Origin: JBEKZQ01 sp049509675 | Lineage (GTDB): Bacteria; Planctomycetota; Planctomycetia; Pirellulales; Thermoguttaceae | Assembly (NCBI GenBank): GCA_049509675.1 | Contig: JBEKZQ010000039.1 | Span: forward strand, 1-24,060 | DNA length: 24,060 nt | Reading direction: 5' to 3' | Part shown: positions 1 through 9,195 of the stretch, one piece after another | How positions within the stretch are numbered: position 1 is the stretch's first letter | How the letters are laid out: every line of letters begins with the position of its first letter | Notes under the pieces: generated by a model | What the model saw: only the letters and a program-made list of their open reading frames with translations | Told to the model about the DNA's origin: nothing | The model's database searches: none | Made by a program: the position numbers and the translations under genes

Positions 1-1
1 G

Positions 2-2059
2 CTGGAATACCTGGTCGTCACCGAGCCGATCCCCAGCGGCGCCACGGTGATCGAGAAATCGGTCCGCGGCCCCTTCGAACGGTTCGAGATCGGCCCGGGC
101 GCGATCACCTTCTACCTGGGGAATCACCATATCCAGACCGCGATCCAGTACGAGTTGTACGGCTACCTGCCCGGCAAGTACCGCGCCGCGCCGACGGTGG
201 TCCGCGACGCCCATCGGCCCGCGCAGCTTGCCGTGGCGGCGGCGAAGCCGGTGGAAGTCCTACCCTCGGGCACGGCGTCCAACGATGCCTACCGCCTTAG
301 CCCGCGGGAGCTTTTCGAGTTGGGCCAGCGGTACTTCGAGAAGCAGGAGTTGAAAACGGCGGTGGGCCACCTGACCGAGTTGGTCGACAAGTGGAACCTG
401 CGGCCGGACTTTTTCAAGCAGGCCGTGACCATGCTCCTGGACGCGCACCTGGAGTTGGGCCCGCCCGAGCGGATCGTGCATTATTTCGAGATCATCAAGG
501 AGAAGTGGCCGGAGGCGGAGATACCGTTTGCGAAGATCGTGAAGGCGGGGGCGGCGTATCACGCGATGGGCGAGTACGAGCGCAGCTACTTGATCTTCCG
601 GGCGACGGTGGAAGGCAGCTTCACGCGCGAGAGCGGCGTGGCCGGCTTCCTGCAATCGCAGGGCGAGTTCGCCCGTAGCGTGGACGTGCTGGGCCGGCTG
701 CTGGGCGAGTATCCGCCGGAGGCCTACGTGGCGGCGGCCACCTACGGCCTGGCCCAACAGGTGTACGCCAAGGCCCCGGAGGCGGCCGCCGACGCCAAGC
801 TGCGGCAGCAGAAGATCAACCGGGTGGACCTGATCCGCCGCGCCTGGTCCATGCTGGAGAGCTTCTTGACGGCCTGGCCGGACGATCCGGCCGCCGACCA
901 GGCGGCCTTCGCCGCGGCCAGCGCACAGTTGGACGTGCAGGCCTATGGCGAGGCGGCCGCCGCCTGCAACCGCTACGCCAAACGCTATCCCAAGAGCGAC
1001 CTGTTGGACAGCTATTGGTACATGATCGGCTACTGCCAGTTCGCCACCGGCAAGCACGAGGCGGCCCTGGAAATGTGCCACAAAGTGGCCGAGGCCCGCC
1101 GCCTCGACAAGAGCAGCGGACGCGAAGTGGAGAGTCCCAACAAGTACCGGGCGATCTACATCCTGGGCCAGATCTACCACAGCCTGGGCGCGGCCGCCGA
1201 CGCCATCCGCGAGTACCGCCGCGTCGAGGACCGCTTCGCCGACGCCAAGGAGGCCATCGCCTATTTCCTCCGCAAAGCGATCGAACTGCCGGAAGTGACG
1301 ACCGTCAAGCCCGGGCAGCCCTGCGAGGTGGAACTGAAATTCCGCAACGTGGCCGTTTGCGACACGAAGGTCTACCGCATCGACCTGATGAAGTTCAGCC
1401 TGTTGAAACGGAACCTGGCCGGCATCGCCCAGATCAACCTGGCCGGCATCCGGCCGTTGGACGAAACGACCGTCAAGCTGGGCGACGGCCAGGATTATCG
1501 CGACCGCACGCAGAAGCTGGCCCTGCCGTTGAAGGAGGAGGGGGCCTACCTGGTGGTTTGCCGCGGCGACGACCTGCACACCAGCGGCCTGGTGCTGATC
1601 ACGCCGCTGGCCGTGGAGATCCAGGAGGACGCCGCAAGCGGCCGCGTCCGCACGACGGTCAAGGACATGAAGGGCGAGCGCGGCCTGCACAACGTGCAGG
1701 TCAAGGTGATCGGCAGTCACAACGAAGACTTCGTCTCCGGGGCGACGGACCTCCGCGGCGTCTTCGTGGCCGACGGGATCCACGGCCGGGCCACGGTGAT
1801 CGCCCGCGCCGAGCCGGCGCGCTATGCGTTCTTCCGCGGCCAGACGGAACTGGCGTTGGCCGAGCCGGCGCAGCGGGAATCCGCCCAGCAGTCGCTCGGC
1901 GAGAGGAAACCGATGGCCGCCCCTGCCGCGCCCTTGGAGAAGCAATTGCTGGAAGGGCTGCAATTGCAGAACCAGGGTTTCCAGGGCAAGCAGATCGATC
2001 AGCTCCAACAGATGTACAAGAGCAATCAGAAGGGGATTTCCATCAAGGCCGCATATTAG
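2..2059 (+). CDS. C-terminal part of a giant alpha-2-macroglobulin-like / TPR protein (5' end outside window)
   Basis: The reading frame is open from base 2. The GTG at 47 lies inside a conserved-looking beta-strand stretch (LEYLVVTEPIPSG), so it is not the real start and the gene begins upstream. About residues 1-75 resemble the C-terminal domain of bacterial alpha-2-macroglobulins, with a YLPGKYRAAPTVV segment. Residues 100-420 are helical TPR-like repeats (ELFELGQRYFEKQE, YILGQIYHSLGAAADAIREY). Residues 430-630 return to beta-rich modules: EVELKFRN, then a GERGLHNVQVKV...GATDLRGVF stretch like an MG or carboxypeptidase-regulatory fold. The tail is Gln-rich. Bacterial A2M proteins are periplasmic protease traps; the thioester region would lie upstream and is not visible. 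The gene is convergent with the cox operon, with only 6 bp between stop codons and no obvious terminator. Family placement is good; the exact role is unknown. Confidence 0.8.
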   Translation: MEYLVVTEPIPSGATVIEKSVRGPFERFEIGPGAITFYLGNHHIQTAIQYELYGYLPGKYRAAPTVVRDAHRPAQLAVAAAKPVEVLPSGTASNDAYRLSPRELFELGQRYFEKQELKTAVGHLTELVDKWNLRPDFFKQAVTMLLDAHLELGPPERIVHYFEIIKEKWPEAEIPFAKIVKAGAAYHAMGEYERSYLIFRATVEGSFTRESGVAGFLQSQGEFARSVDVLGRLLGEYPPEAYVAAATYGLAQQVYAKAPEAAADAKLRQQKINRVDLIRRAWSMLESFLTAWPDDPAADQAAFAAASAQLDVQAYGEAAAACNRYAKRYPKSDLLDSYWYMIGYCQFATGKHEAALEMCHKVAEARRLDKSSGREVESPNKYRAIYILGQIYHSLGAAADAIREYRRVEDRFADAKEAIAYFLRKAIELPEVTTVKPGQPCEVELKFRNVAVCDTKVYRIDLMKFSLLKRNLAGIAQINLAGIRPLDETTVKLGDGQDYRDRTQKLALPLKEEGAYLVVCRGDDLHTSGLVLITPLAVEIQEDAASGRVRTTVKDMKGERGLHNVQVKVIGSHNEDFVSGATDLRGVFVADGIHGRATVIARAEPARYAFFRGQTELALAEPAQRESAQQSLGERKPMAAPAAPLEKQLLEGLQLQNQGFQGKQIDQLQQMYKSNQKGISIKAAY

Positions 2060-2065
2060 TTTCTA

Positions 2066-2446
2066 CTACCTTCCCAGCGGCGTGTGCGCGTTCTTCATGT
2101 CCGGGGCCTCGCCGGGGATGAGCGAGGGCCGATACGCCCGCGCGTCCTTCAACACGGCCCCGATGAACAACGCCACGAACACCAGGCAGGCCGCGAGCAC
2201 GATCGCATTGAACGGGCGGTCGTAGCGGAGGTGCATGAAATACAAGACCACCAGGGCGGCCTTCGTGGCGGCGATGCCCAGCGCCACGTAAAGATTCAAA
2301 CTGCCCATGTCCACTTTCGTGGCCGCCACCGTGAGGATGGTCAGCAGCACCAAGGCGGCGAAAACGGCGCCGAGCGTGCGTTGCGGCACGATATGGCCCA
2401 CGCCGGGATGCACCGGCGCGGAAGATTCTCCGACGAGCGTGGACAT
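2066..2446 (-). CDS. coxD: cytochrome c oxidase subunit IV (CoxD/CyoD-like)
   Basis: A 126-residue protein with three predicted membrane segments (GAVFAALVLLTILTVAATKV, LNLYVALGIAATKAALVVLYF, AIVLAACLVFVALFIGAVL). The KAALVVLYFMHLRYD signature is typical of the small CyoD/CoxD-type fourth subunit of bacterial haem-copper oxidases. It is the last gene of the act-cox operon and would act in the inner membrane as an accessory oxidase subunit. The ATG at 2446 was chosen over upstream frame extensions because those run into coxC in another frame and because GAGG lies 9 nt upstream. It begins 11 bp after the coxC stop. The C-terminal tail (PGEAPDMKNAHTPLGR) is hydrophilic and looks lineage specific. 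Confidence 0.9.
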   Translation of the reverse strand: MSTLVGESSAPVHPGVGHIVPQRTLGAVFAALVLLTILTVAATKVDMGSLNLYVALGIAATKAALVVLYFMHLRYDRPFNAIVLAACLVFVALFIGAVLKDARAYRPSLIPGEAPDMKNAHTPLGR

Positions 2447-2457
2447 GGCCGTGCGCC

Positions 2458-3357
2458 TCAGGTAATCAGGTACAAGAGCGGGAAGAGGAATATCCACACC
2501 AGGTCGACCAGGTGCCAGTACAGGCCGGTGAAATCGACCGGATTGAAATAGTCGGGTCCGAACTGGCCGCGGCAGGCGCGGTGCAGGATCCAGGCGATGA
2601 CGATCATCCCGGCGATGACGTGGACGGCGTGCAAGCCGGTCATGACGAAGTAGATGCCGAAGAAGATCTGCACGTTGTTGGGCTCCGGCCCGACCCACTC
2701 GCCGCGCGGCGCGGTCTTCTTGGCAAGCCACTGGGGCGACAGGCCGGTCCGGCCGACGGCCGCCGGGGCGATATTCGACTTCTCGATGGGCAGTCTCACA
2801 ACGGGCGTGGTCGGCGCCGGCGGCCTTGGGGGCTGTCCCAATTTTCGTTCGACGAAAATGGGACTGTCCCCTTCCTGGTTGCGCATCGCCGCGGCTTCAG
2901 GCGCCGCGCGCGGCACCACTGCGCCCTCGGGCGGGGTCGTCGGATTGTACGCCCTGCCGGTCAGGAGTTTCTCTTCCCATTTGTCCTTGTACTCGACGAA
3001 CTTGACGCTCAGGAAGACGAACCCGCAGAGCAGGGTAATGGTCAGCAGGCTCACCAGCCATTTCCGCTGGCCCAGTTGCGCCGCGCGAACGGCCGAGGCC
3101 ATCGTATAGCTGCTGAAGATCAGGACCAGCGTGTTGAATGCCCCTAACGGCTTGGAGAGGTAGAGGTGGGCGTACGCGAAGATCGCCGGGTGGTTGGCCC
3201 GGTACACGGCGTACGCGCAGAACAGCCCGGAGAACAGCAGTATTTCGGTAATCAAGAACAGCCAGATGCCCAGCTTGCCGGAATCGAACTGCTGTTGGGG
3301 CGTGTCGAAATGATGGGCCAGGTGGCCGTGCTGTTCGTGCGCTTCAATCTCGGTCAT
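2458..3357 (-). CDS. coxC: cytochrome c oxidase subunit III with a repeat-derived insert
   Basis: A 299-residue subunit III. Membrane segments are seen at LGIWLFLITEILLFSGLFCA, LGAFNTLVLIFSSYTMAS, WLVSLLTITLLCGFVFLSV, FFGIYFVMTGLHAVHVIAGM and LVDLVWIFLFPLLYLI. The Glu in LITEILLFSG and the TGLHAVHVIAG motif are family hallmarks. Between the third and fourth segments lies a soluble linker of roughly 100 residues. Part of it (GDSPIFVERKLGQ) is encoded by the palindromic repeat at 2828-2871, so the linker has grown by repeat insertion without loss of frame. The start at 3357 is an ATG preceded by GGAGG about 9 nt away; the longer ORF upstream of it reads through intergenic repeats and is rejected. 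The protein would sit beside CoxA in the inner membrane. Confidence 0.92.
   Translation of the reverse strand: MTEIEAHEQHGHLAHHFDTPQQQFDSGKLGIWLFLITEILLFSGLFCAYAVYRANHPAIFAYAHLYLSKPLGAFNTLVLIFSSYTMASAVRAAQLGQRKWLVSLLTITLLCGFVFLSVKFVEYKDKWEEKLLTGRAYNPTTPPEGAVVPRAAPEAAAMRNQEGDSPIFVERKLGQPPRPPAPTTPVVRLPIEKSNIAPAAVGRTGLSPQWLAKKTAPRGEWVGPEPNNVQIFFGIYFVMTGLHAVHVIAGMIVIAWILHRACRGQFGPDYFNPVDFTGLYWHLVDLVWIFLFPLLYLIT
2828..2871. repeat. 45-bp-class palindromic repeat inside coxC (family 1)
   Basis: The arms GGGGGCTGTCCC and GGGACTGTCCCC flank the inner palindrome ATTTTCGTTCGACGAAAAT. It lies in the extramembrane linker of CoxC and is read in frame as GDSPIFVERKLGQ. It is closely similar to copies at 13612, 14529 and 21325, with one base missing in the left arm. 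Confidence 0.9.
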
Positions 3358-3378
3358 GGGCTCGGTCCTCCGCAAGAG

Positions 3379-3437
3379 TGCCACGGTTGGCTTGCCCAAC
3401 CGTGTTTTCGCACTGCTGGACAAGCCAGCAGTGGCAC
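3379..3437. repeat. compound hairpin repeat between coxA and coxC (family 2)
   Basis: Outer arms GTGCCAC/GTGGCAC enclose two inner hairpins: GGTTGG/CCAACC, and CACTGCTGG-acaag-CCAGCAGTG. The right half matches the copy at 7200-7260 inside the SCO gene. It lies upstream of the coxC Shine-Dalgarno sequence, so it may shape the coxA-coxC mRNA junction, which is inference. Confidence 0.85.
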
Positions 3438-3445
3438 CCGACGAA

Positions 3446-3522
3446 GGGGACAGGTCCATGTTTTCGGCTGGGAGTCGATCGACCACGGGATCGTCGTTTG
3501 GCCTAAAAACGGACCAGTCCCC
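3446..3522. repeat. palindromic repeat between coxA and coxC (family 1 variant)
   Basis: Left arm GGGGACAGGTCCATGTTTTC and right arm AAAACGGACCAGTCCCC enclose about 40 bp. The same variant, with the same order of elements, occurs at 13530-13604 inside actB. It ends 7 bp before the coxA stop codon on the minus strand. Confidence 0.8.
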
Positions 3523-3528
3523 GATCGG

Positions 3529-5234
<1,706 letters not shown>

Positions 5235-5238
<4 letters not shown>

Positions 5239-6350
5239 GATTTGTGCTGCTTTTCTGAAGAAGGCGGGCCGGCGGGCTCGGCCTTGGGCGGCGGCAAGGG
5301 GCGGTAGTACTTGGGCCTGCCGCCGGGCCCGTGGTTGTCCAGGCTCTTGATATACTCCACGATGGCCGTCAACTTCTTCTCCTTGGAGGCGGGGCCGCTG
5401 AACTGGCTGGCATACGAGGGCATGACGTTCTGATAACCCTTGACGATCTTGGCGCCGGGGTCGAGCACCGATTCGCGGAGATAGGCGTCCCACTTGGCGT
5501 CGTCGTCGCCGGCCAGCAGTGTATAGCCGCCGGGCGGGACGGAGAATTCATGATCGCGCTTGTAGAGCCCCAGCCACGTCGGCCCCGTGCTCGGCGCGCC
5601 GTCCACCGTGTGGCACTGCGCACAGCCGCTGGTGCGGTACAACTTTTCGCCCACCACGGCATTGGGCAGCCGCTTCTTGGTGGCCGGATCGACGAAGATA
5701 TTGGCCAGCTCGGTCAGCTTGGCCGAGTAATGGGCATCGTCCATGACTTCCACTTCCGCGTTCATGCGGGAATGGCCGTCGCCGCAATACTGCGTGCAGA
5801 AGGCGTGATAGGTGCCGATCTCGGTGGGCTGGAACCACATGTCGACGGTCCGGCCCGGCACGGCGTTGCGCTGCGCGCGAAAGGCCGGAATGTACAGCGA
5901 GTGCAACACGTTGTCCGAGTGCAGCGCCAGCCGCACGGGCTGATCGACCCGCAAATAGAGCGCGTCGGACACCGCGCCGTTGGGATACGTGAACGAGAAG
6001 CTCCATTGCTTGGCGTCGACGTCGACCACCTCGGCGTTGGTCGGCGGAGTGTCGAAGTCCAGGAAGGCGCGCAACCCGACCACGAAGAAATACAGCACCA
6101 CGATCAACGGCACCGCGGTCCAGGCGATTTCCAAGAGCGTATTGTGGGTGGGGAAGCTCAACTGCGGCTGCGACTTCCGCCGGCGATAGAGCACGATGAA
6201 CGTGAGCATTAAGGCCACGACCAGGCAGAAGAAGAAGCCCGTCACGTACAGCAGGGTGTAGAACACGGTGTCGTGCTGGCGCGCCGACGTCGAGGCCGCC
6301 GGCTCCAGCCAGAAACTCTTTTCCGCCAGCAGGGGCGCAAGCTGGATCAT
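5235..6350 (-). CDS. coxB: cytochrome c oxidase subunit II with fused C-terminal cytochrome c domain (caa3-type)
   Basis: A 371-residue protein with two N-terminal membrane hairpin segments (YVTGFFFCLVVALMLTFIV and IAWTAVPLIVVLYFFVVGL). A periplasmic cupredoxin domain follows, with the CuA set HSLYIPAF ... CTQYCGDGHSRM (two Cys, His, Met). From about residue 240 comes a class I cytochrome c domain with CAQCH and a likely axial Met in VMPSYASQ. Electrons from Alternative Complex III would enter through this haem, pass to CuA and on to CoxA. The usual Glu of CSEICG is Gln here. The start ATG at 6350 has GGGAG 7 nt upstream; the GTG 13 codons earlier overlaps the SCO stop region and is less likely. 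The stop overlaps the coxA start. Confidence 0.94.
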
Positions 6351-6375
6351 GGAATACTCCCGCTCGCGAGTTCGA

Positions 6376-7383
6376 TCATGGTTTGCCACTTGCCCTTTGC
6401 TGATCGCGGTATACCAACCGGCCGATGACGGCGGCCAGGACGATCACGGTCAGGATGCCGGTAATGCGCATCAGCGCAATGGCCGCCCAGGTGTATTTGC
6501 CCGTTTCCGGATCGAAATGAAAAAAGCCGCAGGACAGCGCCACGCCGAACAGGCCCCGGCTGATCTTCCCCGCGGCCGCGTTGATCAGCGAGTCGCGAAT
6601 CATGTCCGACTCGAACTCGACGCCCTGCACGGTTCGGGCCACGCGGCCGTCGGGCGCGCAGATGTAGATGGCCGCCTGGTGCAGGTACTGTTCCCCTTTG
6701 GGATCGAGCTTGAAGCCGAAACCGATGGCCTGGCCCAGCGCCTGCGCGGCCTCCGCCCGCTTGCTGGTCAAGAAGTGCCAACCGGCGGCCGCGTCGGGCT
6801 TGCCCAGCGACTCGAGGTAACTGCGCTTCTTGGCCTGGGCCAGCTCCGGCCCTTCGCGCGGGTCGAAACTCACGATGACGATCTCGAAATCGCGGCCGGG
6901 CAGCAACTCCAGCGGCCGAATCGCCTGCACCACGCCGTTGAGCGTCAGGTTGCACAGCTTGGGACAGCGAAAATAGACCATCGCCAGCAACACCGGCCGC
7001 TGGCCGTCGAAGTACTGCCTCAACTTCACCGGATGGCCTTGCTCATCGTTGAATTCCAGGTCCAAGGGCAGGCGGGCGTTGATCTTTTCCACGACCGTGG
7101 CGCCTTCGAAGCCGGGGGGCGGCGGCTCATTGGTTTGCGCGCGTGCCAATGGCGCCCAGGCAGTCGCCAGCAGCAGGGCCAACACGAAAATACGTCGGGT
7201 ACCACCGTTGGCCGGCCCAACCATGTTCGGGGCACTGCTGGACAAGCCAGCAGTGGCACCCGGCAGGTTGGGATTGGCAGGCGGAATGCCCGAACCACGA
7301 CCCCTCACCCTCGGGCACCACGCCAGTGGTCGCTCCCGCAAGGGGAGAGGGAACCAATACCGGAACACGCTGCTATTTACCAT
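6376..7383 (-). CDS. sco: SCO1/SenC/PrrC copper chaperone with repeat-derived N-terminus
   Basis: A thioredoxin-fold copper-delivery protein for CuA assembly. The copper motif is FRCPKLCN (CxxxC), and the third ligand is probably the His in YLHQAAIYICAPDG. A C-terminal membrane segment (ALMRITGILTVIVLAAVIGRL) follows. The ATG at 7383 overlaps the upstream stop codon and has a perfect GGAGG 8 nt before it. The first 50 or so residues are then encoded by two stacked repeats (FPLPLRERPLAW, ATAGLSSSAPNM). Only after them comes a normal signal peptide (RRIFVLALLLATAWAPLARA). An internal ATG at 7224 would start right before that signal peptide but has no Shine-Dalgarno. Function is secure; which start is used in vivo is open. 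Confidence 0.9.
   Translation of the reverse strand: MVNSSVFRYWFPLPLRERPLAWCPRVRGRGSGIPPANPNLPGATAGLSSSAPNMVGPANGGTRRIFVLALLLATAWAPLARAQTNEPPPPGFEGATVVEKINARLPLDLEFNDEQGHPVKLRQYFDGQRPVLLAMVYFRCPKLCNLTLNGVVQAIRPLELLPGRDFEIVIVSFDPREGPELAQAKKRSYLESLGKPDAAAGWHFLTSKRAEAAQALGQAIGFGFKLDPKGEQYLHQAAIYICAPDGRVARTVQGVEFESDMIRDSLINAAAGKISRGLFGVALSCGFFHFDPETGKYTWAAIALMRITGILTVIVLAAVIGRLVYRDQQRASGKP
7200..7260. repeat. compound hairpin repeat in the SCO 5' coding region (family 2)
   Basis: It contains GTTGGCCGGCCCAAC and the hairpin CACTGCTGG-acaag-CCAGCAGTG. The right half matches the copy at 3379-3437. It is read in frame in SCO as ATAGLSSSAPNM, just upstream of the signal peptide. Confidence 0.85.
7301..7351. 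repeat. CCCCTCACCC...GGGGAGAGG palindromic repeat in SCO (family 3)
   Basis: An imperfect inverted repeat. Its left end is CCCCTCACCCTCGGGC, the middle holds CCACGCCAGTGG, and the right end is CTCCCGCAAGGGGAGAGG. It is translated as FPLPLRERPLAW in SCO. It is related to copies at 12021, 12104 and 15291-15387. Confidence 0.8.
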
Positions 7384-7768
7384 GACTCGCCTCCGGTTTG
7401 TTGGCCTCGGACATCTCCGCGGCCACGAGTTCCATGGCCCGCTGGATCGGAATGGCCTGGACCCGGGCCTCGCGATTGATCCAATGATAGCTGCCCAGTT
7501 GCTCTTCTTGCTCCACGAGCGCGCGGCCCAGGGGCGTGCGCGGGTCGCCGGGCGGGAGTGCCTTGGCACCGGCAATGTCCTCTTTCCAGTTATAGAACCA
7601 GGCATGGAGCAGGATCACGATCAGCAACACGCCGACCGTCGCCAGCGCGCCCACCAGGGCGATCAATCCGGCGTTGGTGTCGTTGTCGTGGACATAGGCT
7701 TCCGCCGGCGCGGCGGCCGCCGCCGGCGGCGCGTGGGCGAGGTTATCGGGTTCTTTCGATTGGCTCAT
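7373..7768 (-). CDS. single-TM small protein of the act-cox operon
   Basis: 131 residues: an Ala/Pro-rich cytoplasmic start (HAPPAAAAAPAEAYVHD), one membrane helix (LIALVGALATVGVLLIVILL), an aromatic edge (HAWFYNWKED), and a soluble tail ending in a conserved-looking module, YHWINREARVQAIPIQRAME. From memory, small proteins with an IPI-x-RAM motif occur beside SCO and ActF genes in other bacteria, but I know no experimental function. Position between actF and sco suggests an assembly or accessory role in the ACIII-oxidase supercomplex, which is inference. The ATG at 7768 is 8 bp after the actF stop. Its last codons overlap the SCO start (CATGGTAAATAG), suggesting translational coupling. Confidence 0.8.
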   Translation of the reverse strand: MSQSKEPDNLAHAPPAAAAAPAEAYVHDNDTNAGLIALVGALATVGVLLIVILLHAWFYNWKEDIAGAKALPPGDPRTPLGRALVEQEEQLGSYHWINREARVQAIPIQRAMELVAAEMSEANKPEASHGK

Positions 7769-7776
7769 GGCTCGTG

Positions 7777-9189
7777 CTATGTGTTCTCGAAGGAGAGCGA
7801 CTGTTTCAAGCGCGGATCTCGGATCGGCAGCAGCGCGGCGCCGCGGAGCAGCCAAGCGGTGCTCGCCAGATACAGACCGCCCATGCCCAGCAGCAGGCCG
7901 AACGTCACGGCCAGGGCACCGCCCCCCAGGGGCAGACGGACGGCCTCCATGAAGTCGGCGTGTCTGGCCGCCACCTGGTAGATCGACTGATTCGAGGCCA
8001 CCAGTTCCTTCAGAACCCGGGGAAGCGGCGTTCCGGGAGCCGCCCCAACCGCGGCGGGAATCTCGCTGACATACAGGTTCGGCATGACCAGCCAATAAAG
8101 GTCCAGCAGTTGGGCGGCCAGCAGCCACACGGCCCAAAAGGCGAAGACGCCCAGCCTCCGCTTCGCGGCCCGCGAGAGCAGCCCGAGAAACGGGATCAGC
8201 AGGTGGCAGGCCACCAGCGCGAGGGAAACGGCCGCCCACGGCCCGATTTGTCGCGGGATGAAGAACTGCGTCTCTTCCGGCATGTTGGCGTACCAGATCA
8301 GCATGTACTGGCTGAAGGCGATGTAGCCCCAGAAAAACACTATGGCGAAGGTCAGTTTTCCCAGGTCGTGATAGTGCTCGACGGTGATCTCGCTCCGCAG
8401 CCGCCCGCTGCGCTGCAACAATAAGGCCAACAGCGTGAGCACGACCAGGAAACTCAGGAAGCACTCGGTGAAGAAATACACGCCCATCATGGTGGAGAAC
8501 CAATGCGGGTTGAGGCTCATCAACAGGTCGAAGGCGGCGAAGGTCACGGTGAAACTGAACAAGAGCATCCCCGGGGCGGAGAGGCGTTCCATGCGCCGCG
8601 TCAGGCTCACGTCGCCGCTGGCGTCCTGGCGGATCGAGCGGCTGCGCAGATACCAGGCCAAGAAGCCCCAGATCAGGAAATAGAGGGCGAAACGCGCCGC
8701 AAAGGCGCTCGGATTCAGATACCCCGCCTTGCCGGCCAGCACGGGGTCCGCGGCCACGGTCTCCCGGTGCGACCACTCGTAGATGTCGCCCAGGCCGAAC
8801 AGCAAGGGGACGAACAGCAGGGCCATCAGCGCGATGTTGCCGCTGAGGGCCTCGGCCAGTCGCCGCACGCTCACGCTCCAGCCGGCGCGGCTGAGGTGCT
8901 GCAGCATGACGAAGAACAACGCCCCCAAGGTGATCGACAGGAAGTAGACGAACGCCACGAGATAGGCGAGAAAGAACAGCTTGCGCGCATGGGGATCGGG
9001 CATCGACCAGTTGACACCGCCAAGCATAAAATCCAACAGCTTGCGCGCATGGGAATCGGGCAGACCCAAGGCGCAGGCGGCGCCCAGGCCGACGACGGCC
9101 AGCAGCAGTCCGGCCACGATCCAGCGCGCCGCGGCCGGGCCCAATTGCAGAGATTCGCTCCGGCCTTGTATGATTTCTTCGTGCGTCAT
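7777..9189 (-). CDS. actF: Alternative Complex III quinol-oxidising membrane subunit ActF
   Basis: A 470-residue, about ten-helix membrane protein. The segment SITLGALFFVMLQHLSRAGWSVSVRR, the later SLNPHWFSTMMGVYFF, and the FWGYIAFSQYMLIWYANMPEE stretch fit ActF (NrfD-like subunit 2). It would form part of the membrane quinol-oxidising module with ActC. Between the first and second helices there is an internal duplication: PDSHARKL and PDPHARKL, exactly 20 residues apart. It is encoded by a near-perfect 28-bp direct repeat at 8975 and 9035, so this loop has probably been lengthened by one repeat unit. The ATG at 9189 lies 6 bp after the actE stop. The last residues are polar (RDPRLKQSLSFENT). 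Confidence 0.92.
   Translation of the reverse strand: MTHEEIIQGRSESLQLGPAAARWIVAGLLLAVVGLGAACALGLPDSHARKLLDFMLGGVNWSMPDPHARKLFFLAYLVAFVYFLSITLGALFFVMLQHLSRAGWSVSVRRLAEALSGNIALMALLFVPLLFGLGDIYEWSHRETVAADPVLAGKAGYLNPSAFAARFALYFLIWGFLAWYLRSRSIRQDASGDVSLTRRMERLSAPGMLLFSFTVTFAAFDLLMSLNPHWFSTMMGVYFFTECFLSFLVVLTLLALLLQRSGRLRSEITVEHYHDLGKLTFAIVFFWGYIAFSQYMLIWYANMPEETQFFIPRQIGPWAAVSLALVACHLLIPFLGLLSRAAKRRLGVFAFWAVWLLAAQLLDLYWLVMPNLYVSEIPAAVGAAPGTPLPRVLKELVASNQSIYQVAARHADFMEAVRLPLGGGALAVTFGLLLGMGGLYLASTAWLLRGAALLPIRDPRLKQSLSFENT
8975..9062. repeat. 60-bp-period direct duplication within actF
   Basis: The 28-bp segments at 8975-9002 and 9035-9062 share the core TTGCGCGCATGGG and differ at one base. They are exactly 60 bp (20 codons) apart, so the reading frame is kept. 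This looks like about 1.5 copies of a 60-bp unit. Confidence 0.85.
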
Positions 9190-9195
9190 TGGTTC

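Noticed and set aside
260..2008. 582-residue antisense ORF opposite the A2M/TPR gene
   Set aside because: Low-complexity His/Leu/Arg/Val composition typical of the complement of GC-rich coding DNA; the plus strand has clear domain motifs.
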